Of a stretch of DNA of 64,000 bases, positions 9,003 to 16,628 are shown piece after piece. Numbering within the stretch: the first letter of the stretch is position 1; every line of letters starts with the position of its first letter. The notes under the pieces were generated by a model. That model was given only the letters and a program-made list of their open reading frames with translations, had not been told where the DNA came from and did not search any database. The translations under genes were made by a program, and so were the position numbers. Source of the DNA: Mycobacteroides saopaulense (GTDB taxonomy: Bacteria > Actinomycetota > Actinomycetes > Mycobacteriales > Mycobacteriaceae); NCBI RefSeq assembly GCF_001456355.1, contig NZ_CP010271.1:248001-312000 (forward strand), written 5' to 3'.

Positions 9003-9031
9003 TTGACGCGCCGGTACCCCACATTTACCGT
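9003..9031 (+). promoter_or_regulatory. Predicted housekeeping promoter of the PucR-type regulator
   Basis: TTGACG at 9003-9008 and TACCGT at 9026-9031 are separated by 17 bp, a good fit to mycobacterial SigA-type -35 and -10 (TAnnnT) boxes. Transcription would begin around 9038, about 20-30 bases before the TTG start codons at 9059/9065. Confidence 0.5.
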
Positions 9032-9058
9032 TGCCACGCACACACGGCAGACGGGTAG

Positions 9059-10918
9059 TTGATATTGGCTGAGATACAGGTCGGCGGAGCGCGCGAAGGG
9101 GCTGCCAGTGCGGGCCACTCAGCGCTATCTGTGCTGCGACTACTGGCATCGGGAACAGCACCCGATGTCTTCGAGGCCAGGCTCAAAGAGATCGCGCGCG
9201 AGTCCTCTCCACCCTGGAGCGCTGCGGATTTACACCGCGCCCGCGGATACGCCGAACGCATCTACGGACTTATCGAAACGCAGAACCAGCGTGAGGCCCG
9301 GCTCTCGAATCTCGTGGGTGTGGGCATCGAACTACTGGGGTGCCTCGACATCGACGAGGCGTCGAGCACTCTGGTCAAACGCGCGCGGATCATGCTCGAC
9401 GCGGACTTCGCATTCATTTCCGTGCGGGATGAATCCGGCCCGGATGTGCGCCATCACGTCCGCTACGTCGACGGGCCGACCACCGCCATCAACCATGGCC
9501 TGTACTTCCCGATCGGTGACGACATCGGATTGGTGAGTCTGTACCGCCCCGGACACGGCCCGGTGTGGACCGCTGACTACCCGTCCGACACCAGGTTTAC
9601 CCGAGCCAGCGACGGCGACGCGGCCATGCGATCCGAAGGCGTGCACAGCCTGATGACCATGCCGATGGAGCATGAGGGCAGGCACTTCGGAAACCTGTAC
9701 GTCGGTTCACGCACGGTGCGCAGCTTTACCGCCGCCGAACGGTCTCTCTTTGCCAGCCTGTGTTCCTTCGCCAGCATCGCACTTTCTAGTGCCGACGAAC
9801 TGTCAAGGCATTCAAGGCGAATCGCCGAACTTGAGCAGCGGATCGCACTGCGCACCCTGCTTCTGGACACCGGTTCCGGGCCGGCGGGGATGGACGGATT
9901 CGTCGTCACCGTCGGCGAGCAGCTGGGTGTGGCGGTGCGTGTGACGGGGCATGACGGAGCCGAGATCGCTTCCTACAAATGGGAACCCGACGCGCAGAGC
10001 ATATTGTCGACCGCGCTCACGGTCGGTGACGACTATCACGGCGAGTTGTCCGTCGCCGGGCTGGGCGACGGACCGGTCTCGGTGTATCCGTTGCAAATTC
10101 AGGATCTTGCCACCACTGCGGCGGTGGTCATGTGCGGAGACAATCGGATGTCGCTGTCGGTGTCGCAGTTGCGCAATGACCTGCTGCATGACGTGCTGGA
10201 TTACCGGCAGCGAGACAGTCGCCTCGTTCAGATCTATGCCCGCCGTTTGGCTTTGGATCTCAACCAGCCGCACATCGTGGTCATCGTCAGGCCGGAGCGC
10301 GGTGGACTGGACCGGGCGGCCCTGTGGTCCGCATCGTTCGCCTCGCGGGTGGGTGGGCTGCGCGCCACCCAGGACGAGGTGGTGGTTCTGCTCATTCCCG
10401 GTTCCGACCCGGGCAGGATCGCTCAGTCGGTGTGGAACGAAACGACTGCGCACCTGCGGATGCCAGTGACGGTTTCCTCGGCCGGACCGTCGGAGCGCAT
10501 CGAGTCCATCGAGGAGACATACCAGGATGCGATGCGCTGCCTGGATGCGATGAGCGCGTTGGGTGCGCTCGGAACAGCGGCTGCCGCAAATGAATTGGGT
10601 TTCCTTGGGGTGCTGCTCTCACGCCATCAGGATGTGGAGGGTTTCGTCAGGTCGATGGTCGGTCCCGTCATCGATTACGACGAGGGCCGCGACACCGACC
10701 TGCTCCAGACGCTCGATGTGTACTTCACCGTCGGTGCCAGCCCCACGCGGGCCGCGAAGATCCTGCACACGCACCCCAACACCGTGGTGCGTCGCCTCGA
10801 TCGGGTGAACGAGCTACTTGGTGACGGGTGGCAGGATGCCGAGCGGCTCCTGGACACGCAACTCGCCATCAAACTGTGGAAAGTGAGAGGTTCGCTGCTC
10901 ACTCGCCAGACCGGGTGA
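9059..10918 (+). CDS. GAF-domain PucR/CdaR-type transcriptional regulator
   Basis: A 619-aa regulator. An N-terminal helical part is followed by a GAF sensor domain at about residues 90-240, a short helical linker (DELSRHSRRIAELEQRI), a CdaR-like central region, and a C-terminal PucR helix-turn-helix at about 555-610 (TRAAKILHTHPNTVVRRLDRV). Proteins of this layout activate aromatic-catabolic or secondary-metabolite operons in response to a small ligand bound by GAF. Its position between the two biosynthetic operons makes it the best candidate cluster-specific activator. The start is uncertain: TTG at 9059 or TTG at 9065, both after the promoter at 9003-9031. Its 3' end overlaps the convergent transposase-like gene by 105 bp. 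Confidence 0.8.
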   Translation: MILAEIQVGGAREGAASAGHSALSVLRLLASGTAPDVFEARLKEIARESSPPWSAADLHRARGYAERIYGLIETQNQREARLSNLVGVGIELLGCLDIDEASSTLVKRARIMLDADFAFISVRDESGPDVRHHVRYVDGPTTAINHGLYFPIGDDIGLVSLYRPGHGPVWTADYPSDTRFTRASDGDAAMRSEGVHSLMTMPMEHEGRHFGNLYVGSRTVRSFTAAERSLFASLCSFASIALSSADELSRHSRRIAELEQRIALRTLLLDTGSGPAGMDGFVVTVGEQLGVAVRVTGHDGAEIASYKWEPDAQSILSTALTVGDDYHGELSVAGLGDGPVSVYPLQIQDLATTAAVVMCGDNRMSLSVSQLRNDLLHDVLDYRQRDSRLVQIYARRLALDLNQPHIVVIVRPERGGLDRAALWSASFASRVGGLRATQDEVVVLLIPGSDPGRIAQSVWNETTAHLRMPVTVSSAGPSERIESIEETYQDAMRCLDAMSALGALGTAAAANELGFLGVLLSRHQDVEGFVRSMVGPVIDYDEGRDTDLLQTLDVYFTVGASPTRAAKILHTHPNTVVRRLDRVNELLGDGWQDAERLLDTQLAIKLWKVRGSLLTRQTG

Positions 10919-12100
10919 CACCAGGCACCCCACCGTCGCCGCGATGGACACCAGAGTGGCGTGACGATGCCAGCCGGTGAACGAGCGGCCCGCGAAGTCC
11001 TGCATGCCCATGCGGTTTGCCAGGTGCAGGTATCCCTGTTGCACGTGGTCGGCCAGCGCCACCTGGTGCGCCTGCGATGAGGTGGAGAACTCGGGGTCGT
11101 TGGTCAGCCAGAGCTCGGTGCGTGCACGCGGATGATCCAGGGGCGTCATGCCGACGAGGGTCAGCGGCGTCCGTGAACGTGCCGCCGAGGGATCGGCCAG
11201 CTGGACCTTCGCGATGCTGATCAGGTGACGCCGTCCCTGGTAAACGTACTGCTCGGTGCGCCGTGAGCCCTTGGTGGCCTGCACGATCTGCGCGGCGGGG
11301 AGTACGCGCCCCTGGTATCCGGCGAACGCCGGATCGACAACCTGAAGCTGCAGGTCGCTGGGAACACGGGTGGTCGCCACCTGGTGAGAGAGAGTTCCGA
11401 AGACCTGTGCCAGGTCGGCACCGTTGGCACCCAGCAGATCGAAGATCACCGGCGCTTTCGAGGGACGTGCCACCCGAACGAATTCCTGGAACGACGAGAG
11501 CGCGCATCCGCTCACCGATTCCAGCGGGTAGTCCTCGGGGATCGAGGTCTTGGACTTCTTGGTGGTCGACTCCAGCCAGGGCTGCGACAGATGCAGCCGC
11601 CAGCTCACCGGAACCGCGAAACCGTCGGCAGCGAGCCACACGCTGAGGGCCAGCTGGCCATTGACCGCGCGCCCGGCACGTGGGCAATAGCGCCGGTCCA
11701 CCCCCACGGAGTGGACGCCCGCCTTGGGGATCAGCATGGGGGTCACCACCCACGCCGCCGCGTGGTACGCGCTGGTGAGATAGGACGTCAGATCCCGCCG
11801 CACGGCCCACCAATCCCAGGTGGAGCTGTTCACGAAGTGATGCAGGTTCTGCTCGCTCACCTCTCTGCCCATCGACTGGCCCATCGTGGCGGCCATGTTG
11901 CGTGCGGACTTGCGTCCGCGCACCTTCAGCAGGCCGGTGACGTAGTCCTCGCCCTTGGCACGCTGGTCGCAACGCGGCAACGATCGCAGCACTTCGGGGC
12001 ATACGTGCGCGGCTACGGACGCCATGGCGTCGACCGAACTAACGCGGGAGCGCGTGTCAAACAGCTCGGTCGCGGCCTGAGTCTTGGTCGCAGAAGTCAT
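10814..12100 (-). CDS. IS701-type transposase-like protein, probably catalytically inactive
   Basis: A 428-aa protein aligning by eye with IS701/DDE_5 transposases: HSVGVDRRYCPRAGRAVNGQLALSVWLA, the PVIFDLLGANGADL segment holding the middle Asp, and a C-terminal DFAGRSFTGWHRHATLV. From memory, active members have a DDTGFPKKG-type segment before HSVGV; here it reads VVTPMLIPKAG, so the first Asp is missing. They also have an E-rich LGLDHFEGRS-type segment; here it is MGMQDFAGRS, so the conserved Glu positions are also lost. No terminal inverted repeats or target duplications are evident. A single copy sits inside the cluster beside the regulator. A domesticated DNA-binding regulator is plausible; an old decayed insertion is the alternative. 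Confidence 0.7.
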   Translation of the reverse strand: MTSATKTQAATELFDTRSRVSSVDAMASVAAHVCPEVLRSLPRCDQRAKGEDYVTGLLKVRGRKSARNMAATMGQSMGREVSEQNLHHFVNSSTWDWWAVRRDLTSYLTSAYHAAAWVVTPMLIPKAGVHSVGVDRRYCPRAGRAVNGQLALSVWLAADGFAVPVSWRLHLSQPWLESTTKKSKTSIPEDYPLESVSGCALSSFQEFVRVARPSKAPVIFDLLGANGADLAQVFGTLSHQVATTRVPSDLQLQVVDPAFAGYQGRVLPAAQIVQATKGSRRTEQYVYQGRRHLISIAKVQLADPSAARSRTPLTLVGMTPLDHPRARTELWLTNDPEFSTSSQAHQVALADHVQQGYLHLANRMGMQDFAGRSFTGWHRHATLVSIAATVGCLVSPGLASEQRTSHFPQFDGELRVQEPLGILPPVTK

Positions 12101-12189
12101 GCTGAAGCACCTCGATGAGTTAGCGGATGTTCAATGTCGACCCAAGAATGGGCCAGATGCGGGCCGGGGACCAGGTATTGGCACCACAC

Positions 12190-12235
12190 AAAGTGACGGA
12201 CTATGCGGGTGCCCCGCTACACCAACACTGGTGGA
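12190..12235. promoter_or_regulatory. Operator-like elements upstream of the transposase-like gene
   Basis: The 12101-12389 gap holds a third TGACGGAC core at 12194-12201 and an inverted repeat CACCA-acac-TGGTG near 12221-12234. The gap separates the leftward transposase-like gene from the rightward esterase operon, so the elements could control either one or both. Confidence 0.35.
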
Positions 12236-12334
12236 CTAATGCGAGATGACAGATCGATGAACAACCCTATGACCTGCGAATCATCGTTTGCAGTGTGACT
12301 GCGTAGGTGGCGCAATGGGGTGCCGGCGGGTTCA

Positions 12335-12365
12335 ACTTGACGGATTGTCTCCGAACTGACGAATT
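12335..12365 (+). promoter_or_regulatory. ACTTGACGGATT repeat before biosynthetic operon B
   Basis: ACTTGACGGATT at 12335-12346 is followed by the weaker copy AACTGACGAATT at 12354-12365, 19-21 bp further on. The core is the same as in the pair at 2234-2266 before the first operon, and the spacing is similar. It lies 25-80 bp before the esterase start codons. A shared regulator for both operons is inferred. Confidence 0.55.
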
Positions 12366-12389
12366 GAATTCGCGATTGTTTGGTGCGCG

Positions 12390-14039
12390 ATGCCGCATCC
12401 CGAAGATAGAGAGGTGATCACCCGGCGGGCGTTGCTAGGAACAACTTTTGCGTTGGCTGGTGCCGCGGCGCTGGCCGGTTGCGGCTCGCAGGCAGGTGCG
12501 GCTGACCCGCAAGTCTCCGTGACCGGAGGCGCGATCCGCGGGGCAGCCACCGGCAAGGTGCACGTGTTCCGCGGCATCCCCTATGCGCAGTCGCCGACGG
12601 GGCAGAACCGATTCAGGTCACCGCGTCCGGTGACGCCGTGGCGGGACACGTTGAACACCACGCGGTTTGGATCAGATTTCATTCAACCGGCAGGCGGTGA
12701 CCCGGTACGCCAGGAAGACGCGCTGTACGCCAATGTCTGGACCCCTTCGGTCGACAGCTCAGCACTACTGCCCGTGATCGTCTACATCCACGGCGGTGGC
12801 TGGTCGCGGGGAGCGGGGAGTCTTCCGGTCTACGACGGAGCGGCACTTGCCGAGCGTGCCGGTGCCGTCGTCGTCAATTTCAACTACCGGTTGGGCGCCT
12901 TCGGCTTTTGCGGTCACCCTGCCCTCGAGGACCCCGAAACCGGGCTGCACACCAACTGGGGTTTGCAGGATCAAATCGCCCTTCTCCGTTGGGTTAGTGA
13001 GAATGCCAGGGCTTTTGGCGGTGACCCGGGCAACATCACGCTGGTCGGGACTTCGGCGGGTGGCGCCAGCACCTGGCAACTTTCTCTGCATCCGCAGACG
13101 CGGCCCCTGCTGCGCCGGATCATCAGCGTCAGCCAGGCGCACGTCTGGAGCCCATATCTGAGCCTGACCCCCGACGACGCCACGGCGACGTTCGATGCCT
13201 TGGCGGCCGCTCAGGGGGTGTCGGTGAAGAACCTGAAAGATGTGCCCGCGGATCGGATTCGTGATTGGTGGGTGGCGCAGTTCGCCCAACCCAGAGCGCA
13301 GCGTGTGGTCGAGAGCGGCCGCCAGTACCGGGGGCCGGTCCTGGATCCGGTGCTCCTTCCGACCTTCGACATCAACCAACCGCTGCCCGACATCCCCGCC
13401 ATCTCCATCTACACCAGCACGGAGGGCTCGTTCTTCACCGGCCCCGGCGCGCCCGAACCGCAGTCGCCGCCCACCGATGCCGCCACACTGCACGCCGCCT
13501 TCCGTGACATCCTCGAGCAGGGCGTGCCGTCGATTCCGGAGTCGACGGTATCCGATGCCGTTGCGTTGTATAGAGATTCGGCGAAGCAGGATGGTCGTCC
13601 ATCGGATCCGCTGTCACTCTGGACCGAACTGTGGGGCGACGCCCTGATCCGCCACGGCGTACTGGCCTTCACTCGTCGTGCGACGGTCGAGCATCGTGCG
13701 CCGCTGTATCTGATGGAATATGCCCACCCCGTACAGCCGCCGTACTTCGGGGTGCCCCACGAGTCGACATCGCCGTTCCTCTTCGGCACCTACGCGCACC
13801 CGTCCAATGTGGCCAAGTTCGGCGACGGGCCCAAGGAACGTGAAACCTCGGCCGCTTTTATGGATCTGGTGACCGAGTTCGCCCACGGCCGGCCACCGGC
13901 GAGTTCACGGCTTCCGCGATGGGACCCGGTGGGCAACGATCTGCGGCAGCTGGTGCTGCGCGACGGGGCCGGAACAATCACCACTCCCACCAAGACCACA
14001 CAGCTGGGCGTTCTCGACGCAGTCCAGTGGGGCAAGTGA
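12390..14039 (+). CDS. Tat-exported lipoprotein type-B carboxylesterase
   Basis: A 549-aa type-B carboxylesterase. It has the oxyanion-hole HGGGW, the FNYRLGAFGF motif, and the nucleophile elbow GTSAGG (Gly-Thr instead of the usual Gly-Glu before Ser). The N-terminus reads ITRRALLG, then a hydrophobic stretch, then LAGC: a twin-arginine signal joined to a lipobox, so the enzyme is probably exported folded and lipid-anchored. ATG at 12390 lacks a clear ribosome site; GTG at 12414, preceded by a purine-rich stretch, would give a cleaner Tat signal. It heads the second operon after the CTTGACGGA repeats. It may unmask or detoxify the cluster product outside the membrane, but its substrate is unknown. 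Confidence 0.85.
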   Translation: MPHPEDREVITRRALLGTTFALAGAAALAGCGSQAGAADPQVSVTGGAIRGAATGKVHVFRGIPYAQSPTGQNRFRSPRPVTPWRDTLNTTRFGSDFIQPAGGDPVRQEDALYANVWTPSVDSSALLPVIVYIHGGGWSRGAGSLPVYDGAALAERAGAVVVNFNYRLGAFGFCGHPALEDPETGLHTNWGLQDQIALLRWVSENARAFGGDPGNITLVGTSAGGASTWQLSLHPQTRPLLRRIISVSQAHVWSPYLSLTPDDATATFDALAAAQGVSVKNLKDVPADRIRDWWVAQFAQPRAQRVVESGRQYRGPVLDPVLLPTFDINQPLPDIPAISIYTSTEGSFFTGPGAPEPQSPPTDAATLHAAFRDILEQGVPSIPESTVSDAVALYRDSAKQDGRPSDPLSLWTELWGDALIRHGVLAFTRRATVEHRAPLYLMEYAHPVQPPYFGVPHESTSPFLFGTYAHPSNVAKFGDGPKERETSAAFMDLVTEFAHGRPPASSRLPRWDPVGNDLRQLVLRDGAGTITTPTKTTQLGVLDAVQWGK

Positions 14040-14070
14040 ATCAGAAATCAATCGAATGGAGATCACGGGA

Positions 14071-15237
14071 ATGACTGCGCCATCACTGCTGCTCGATACC
14101 GGACACGCTGTCCAACAGCCGGTCTGGGAGAATCGCGTGCACCTGGAACGCGTGCGCGCGGAACTCAGCGAGCTGCCCGCATTGGTCGGAGCCGACGAGA
14201 TCAGGACGCTGCGCACGCTACTGAGCACCGTCGCCCAGGGGAGGGCCACCATCATCCAGGCGGGCGACTGCGCGGAGGACCCACAGGAGTCGACCGATGC
14301 TCACGTCGCCCGCAAGGTGGCGCTGCTGAACGTGCTCGCCGGCACCATGCGGATGAAGACCCACCGCCCGGTGCTGCGCGTCGGTCGCATCGGCGGGCAG
14401 TACGCCAAGCCGAGGTCCAAGCCCACCGAAACCATCGACGGTGTCGAACTGCCTTCTTTCCGAGGGCATCTCGTCAACGGACCGCAGCCGCACCCGGTGC
14501 ATCGGCGTGCCAACCCAGACCGGATGCTGGCCGGATACTGGGCCGCGAATCGAGTGATGGGTCACCTGGGATGGCGCGTGCCGTCCTCGCTTTCGGTCAT
14601 CGAACCGCCGGTGTGGACATCCCACGAGGCGCTCCTGCTCGACTACGAGGCGCCGCAGCTGCGTCGCGACGGTGAGAACCGCATGGTGCTCACTTCCACA
14701 CACTGGCCGTGGATCGGGGACCGGACCCGGCATCTGGATGGCCCGCACGTCGAACTGTTCTCGCGTATTGCCAATCCGGTGGCATGCAAGGTGGGTCCGT
14801 CGATGACCGCGGAGGACCTGATCGCGCTCGCCGATAAGTTGGATCCGGAACACGAGAGCGGGCGGCTGACGCTGATCGCCAGGTTGGGTGCCTCCGCAGT
14901 GCGTGGCAAGCTCCCCGAACTGGTTGCAGCAGTCCGCGATTCCGGACACCCGGTGATCTGGATGTGCGACCCGCTGCACGGCAACACGGTGTCCACCGAT
15001 TCGGGGTACAAGACGCGGCACGTCCAGACCGCCATCGACGAGGTACGCGGCTTCCGTGAGGTGCTGGACGAGGCCGGCGTGCACGCGGGCGGCCTGCATC
15101 TGGAGGCCACCCCGGACGACGTGATCGAATGCGTCTTCGATGTTTCGCAGAATCACGAAGTGGGCGAGCGGTATTCGACTCTTTGCGACCCGCGCCTCAA
15201 CACCGCTCAGGCCGCCGAGGTGGTGTCGGCATGGTAG
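14071..15237 (+). CDS. Class II DAHP synthase, PhzC-type
   Basis: 3-Deoxy-D-arabino-heptulosonate-7-phosphate synthase condenses phosphoenolpyruvate and erythrose 4-phosphate, the first shikimate step. Class II motifs are clear: QAGDCAED, RVGRIGGQYAKPRS, NGPQPHPVHRR and, towards the end, WMCDPLHGNT. At 388 aa it resembles PhzC and lacks the N-terminal extension that carries feedback control in the roughly 460-aa AroG of M. tuberculosis, so it should feed the cluster even when aromatic amino acids are plentiful. ATG 14071 was chosen over 14056 because GGAG lies 9 bases before it. The 3' end overlaps the SDR gene by 7 bases. Confidence 0.93.
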   Translation: MTAPSLLLDTGHAVQQPVWENRVHLERVRAELSELPALVGADEIRTLRTLLSTVAQGRATIIQAGDCAEDPQESTDAHVARKVALLNVLAGTMRMKTHRPVLRVGRIGGQYAKPRSKPTETIDGVELPSFRGHLVNGPQPHPVHRRANPDRMLAGYWAANRVMGHLGWRVPSSLSVIEPPVWTSHEALLLDYEAPQLRRDGENRMVLTSTHWPWIGDRTRHLDGPHVELFSRIANPVACKVGPSMTAEDLIALADKLDPEHESGRLTLIARLGASAVRGKLPELVAAVRDSGHPVIWMCDPLHGNTVSTDSGYKTRHVQTAIDEVRGFREVLDEAGVHAGGLHLEATPDDVIECVFDVSQNHEVGERYSTLCDPRLNTAQAAEVVSAW

Positions 15238-15989
15238 CGGTGGTCACCGGCGCGGGAGGCGGGGTGGGTTCTCGCGTGGTGACGACACTGGCCCGTCGCG
15301 ACGAGCGGGTGGTCGCGGTGGACATCGACGAGGTCGCCATCAAGCAGTTGGTCGAGTACGCCGCCGATGAGGGGCTGGATGTCATCGGTCAGGTCCTCGA
15401 CATTACCGACGACACCGCGGTCGCGGTGGGCGTGGCCGACATCGAGTCCCGTATCGGGCCCATCACCTCATTGGTCAACGGTGCCGGTGTGCTGAGAACA
15501 GGAGCGGCGGTGGACTTCTCCGACGCCGACTGGGCGTTGACCTTCGACGTCAATGTGCGTGCGCCCTTCGTGCTGAGCCGGGAAGCGGCACGGTACATGA
15601 TTCCTCGGCGCGCGGGATCGATCGTGACGATTGCCTCCAATGCCGCGCTGGTGGCGCGCAAGGGCATGACGGCGTACTCCGCTTCGAAGGCGGCGGTCAA
15701 TGCCTTCACCAAGAGCCTGGGATTGGAGCTCGCCGAGTACGGGATCCGTTGCAATGTGGTGGCTCCGGGATCCACGGACACCCCCATGCTGCGGGCCATG
15801 CTCGGTGATTCCTCCGATGCCGGCCTGGTCGCCGGAAGCCTCGGCGACTACAAGCCCGGAATTCCACTGGGGCGTGTCGCCCAACCGCACCACATCGCCG
15901 ACGCTGTGGCTTTTCTGCTCTCCGACCAAGCTGCCCACATCACCATGCAGACGCTGGTGGTCGATGGCGGCGCGACGCTAGGAGTTTGA
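15231..15989 (+). CDS. SDR dehydrogenase, EntA/DhbX-like (DHHA to 3-hydroxyanthranilate)
   Basis: A 252-aa short-chain dehydrogenase with TGAGGGVG at residues 6-13, the NGAG motif and the catalytic YSASK with Tyr149 and Lys153. It resembles 2,3-dihydro-2,3-dihydroxybenzoate dehydrogenase (EntA). Between a PhzC-type synthase and PhzD/PhzE homologues, the logical reaction is NAD-dependent aromatisation of trans-2,3-dihydro-3-hydroxyanthranilate to 3-hydroxyanthranilate, as in benzoxazole antibiotic clusters. The start codon ATG overlaps the DAHP synthase stop, so translation is coupled. The dehydrogenase class is secure; the substrate is inferred from neighbours. Confidence 0.88.
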   Translation: MVAVVTGAGGGVGSRVVTTLARRDERVVAVDIDEVAIKQLVEYAADEGLDVIGQVLDITDDTAVAVGVADIESRIGPITSLVNGAGVLRTGAAVDFSDADWALTFDVNVRAPFVLSREAARYMIPRRAGSIVTIASNAALVARKGMTAYSASKAAVNAFTKSLGLELAEYGIRCNVVAPGSTDTPMLRAMLGDSSDAGLVAGSLGDYKPGIPLGRVAQPHHIADAVAFLLSDQAAHITMQTLVVDGGATLGV

Positions 15990-15992
15990 CCG

Positions 15993-16628
15993 ATGACCAC
16001 CGTCACACCCGGTATCCCGATCATCGCCGAGTACGATCTGCCGACCGCCGACCTGCTGCCTGCCAACACGGCGACCTGGCAGATCGATCCCGATCGTGCG
16101 GTGCTGCTCATACACGATATGCAGCGTTATTTCCTTGCCCCGTTGCCAGTTTCGTTACGTGCCGAATTGGTGAGCAACGCGGCGGCCATTCGCGGTCGAA
16201 GCGTGGAGGCGGGCATCCCCGTGGCCTACACCGCCCAACCCGGCAGCATGACTCAGGAGCAGCGTGGCCTACTCAAGGACTTCTGGGGGCCGGGGATGCG
16301 CGTCGATGAGGAACATCGTCAGATAGTCGACCCCATCGCGCCCGAGCCGGGGGACTGGGTCTTCACAAAGTGGCGGTACAGCGCCTTCCATCGTTCGGCG
16401 CTGCTGGAACGCATGCGTGCGGCAGGGCGGGATCAGCTGGTGATCTGCGGGGTCTACGCGCATGTCGGGGTGCTGATGACCGCGGTGGATGCGTTCACCA
16501 ACGATATCGAGACCTTTCTGGTTGCCGATGCTATCGCCGATTTCGAAGACGAATCGCATTGGATGGCATTGGAATACGCCGCGCGGAGGTGCGCCGTGCT
16601 GACCGTCACGGATGAGGTGCTGACATGA
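15993..16628 (+). CDS. PhzD-type isochorismatase
   Basis: A 211-aa isochorismatase-fold hydrolase. The acid Asp is at about 42 ([10 protein letters not shown]) and the Lys at about 126 (FTKWRYSAF). At the position where Cys stands in nicotinamidases the protein has CGVYAHVG, the pattern of PhzD, EntB and related isochorismatases that cleave a vinyl ether. With the adjacent aminodeoxyisochorismate synthase it should hydrolyse ADIC to trans-2,3-dihydro-3-hydroxyanthranilate and pyruvate. There is no C-terminal aryl-carrier domain, so this is a stand-alone PhzD form rather than siderophore EntB. It shares a 4-base ATGA overlap with the next gene. Confidence 0.92.
   Translation: MTTVTPGIPIIAEYDLPTADLLPANTATWQIDPDRAVLLIHDMQRYFLAPLPVSLRAELVSNAAAIRGRSVEAGIPVAYTAQPGSMTQEQRGLLKDFWGPGMRVDEEHRQIVDPIAPEPGDWVFTKWRYSAFHRSALLERMRAAGRDQLVICGVYAHVGVLMTAVDAFTNDIETFLVADAIADFEDESHWMALEYAARRCAVLTVTDEVLT

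Noticed and set aside
10814..12100. Active IS701 insertion sequence
   Set aside because: No terminal inverted repeats or target duplications were found, and the remembered catalytic positions are replaced.
14071..15989. 2,3-Dihydroxybenzoate (enterobactin-type) siderophore start
   Set aside because: The chorismate enzyme has a fused glutaminase domain, so it makes ADIC, not isochorismate; no aryl-carrier domain, NRPS or siderophore exporter is present.
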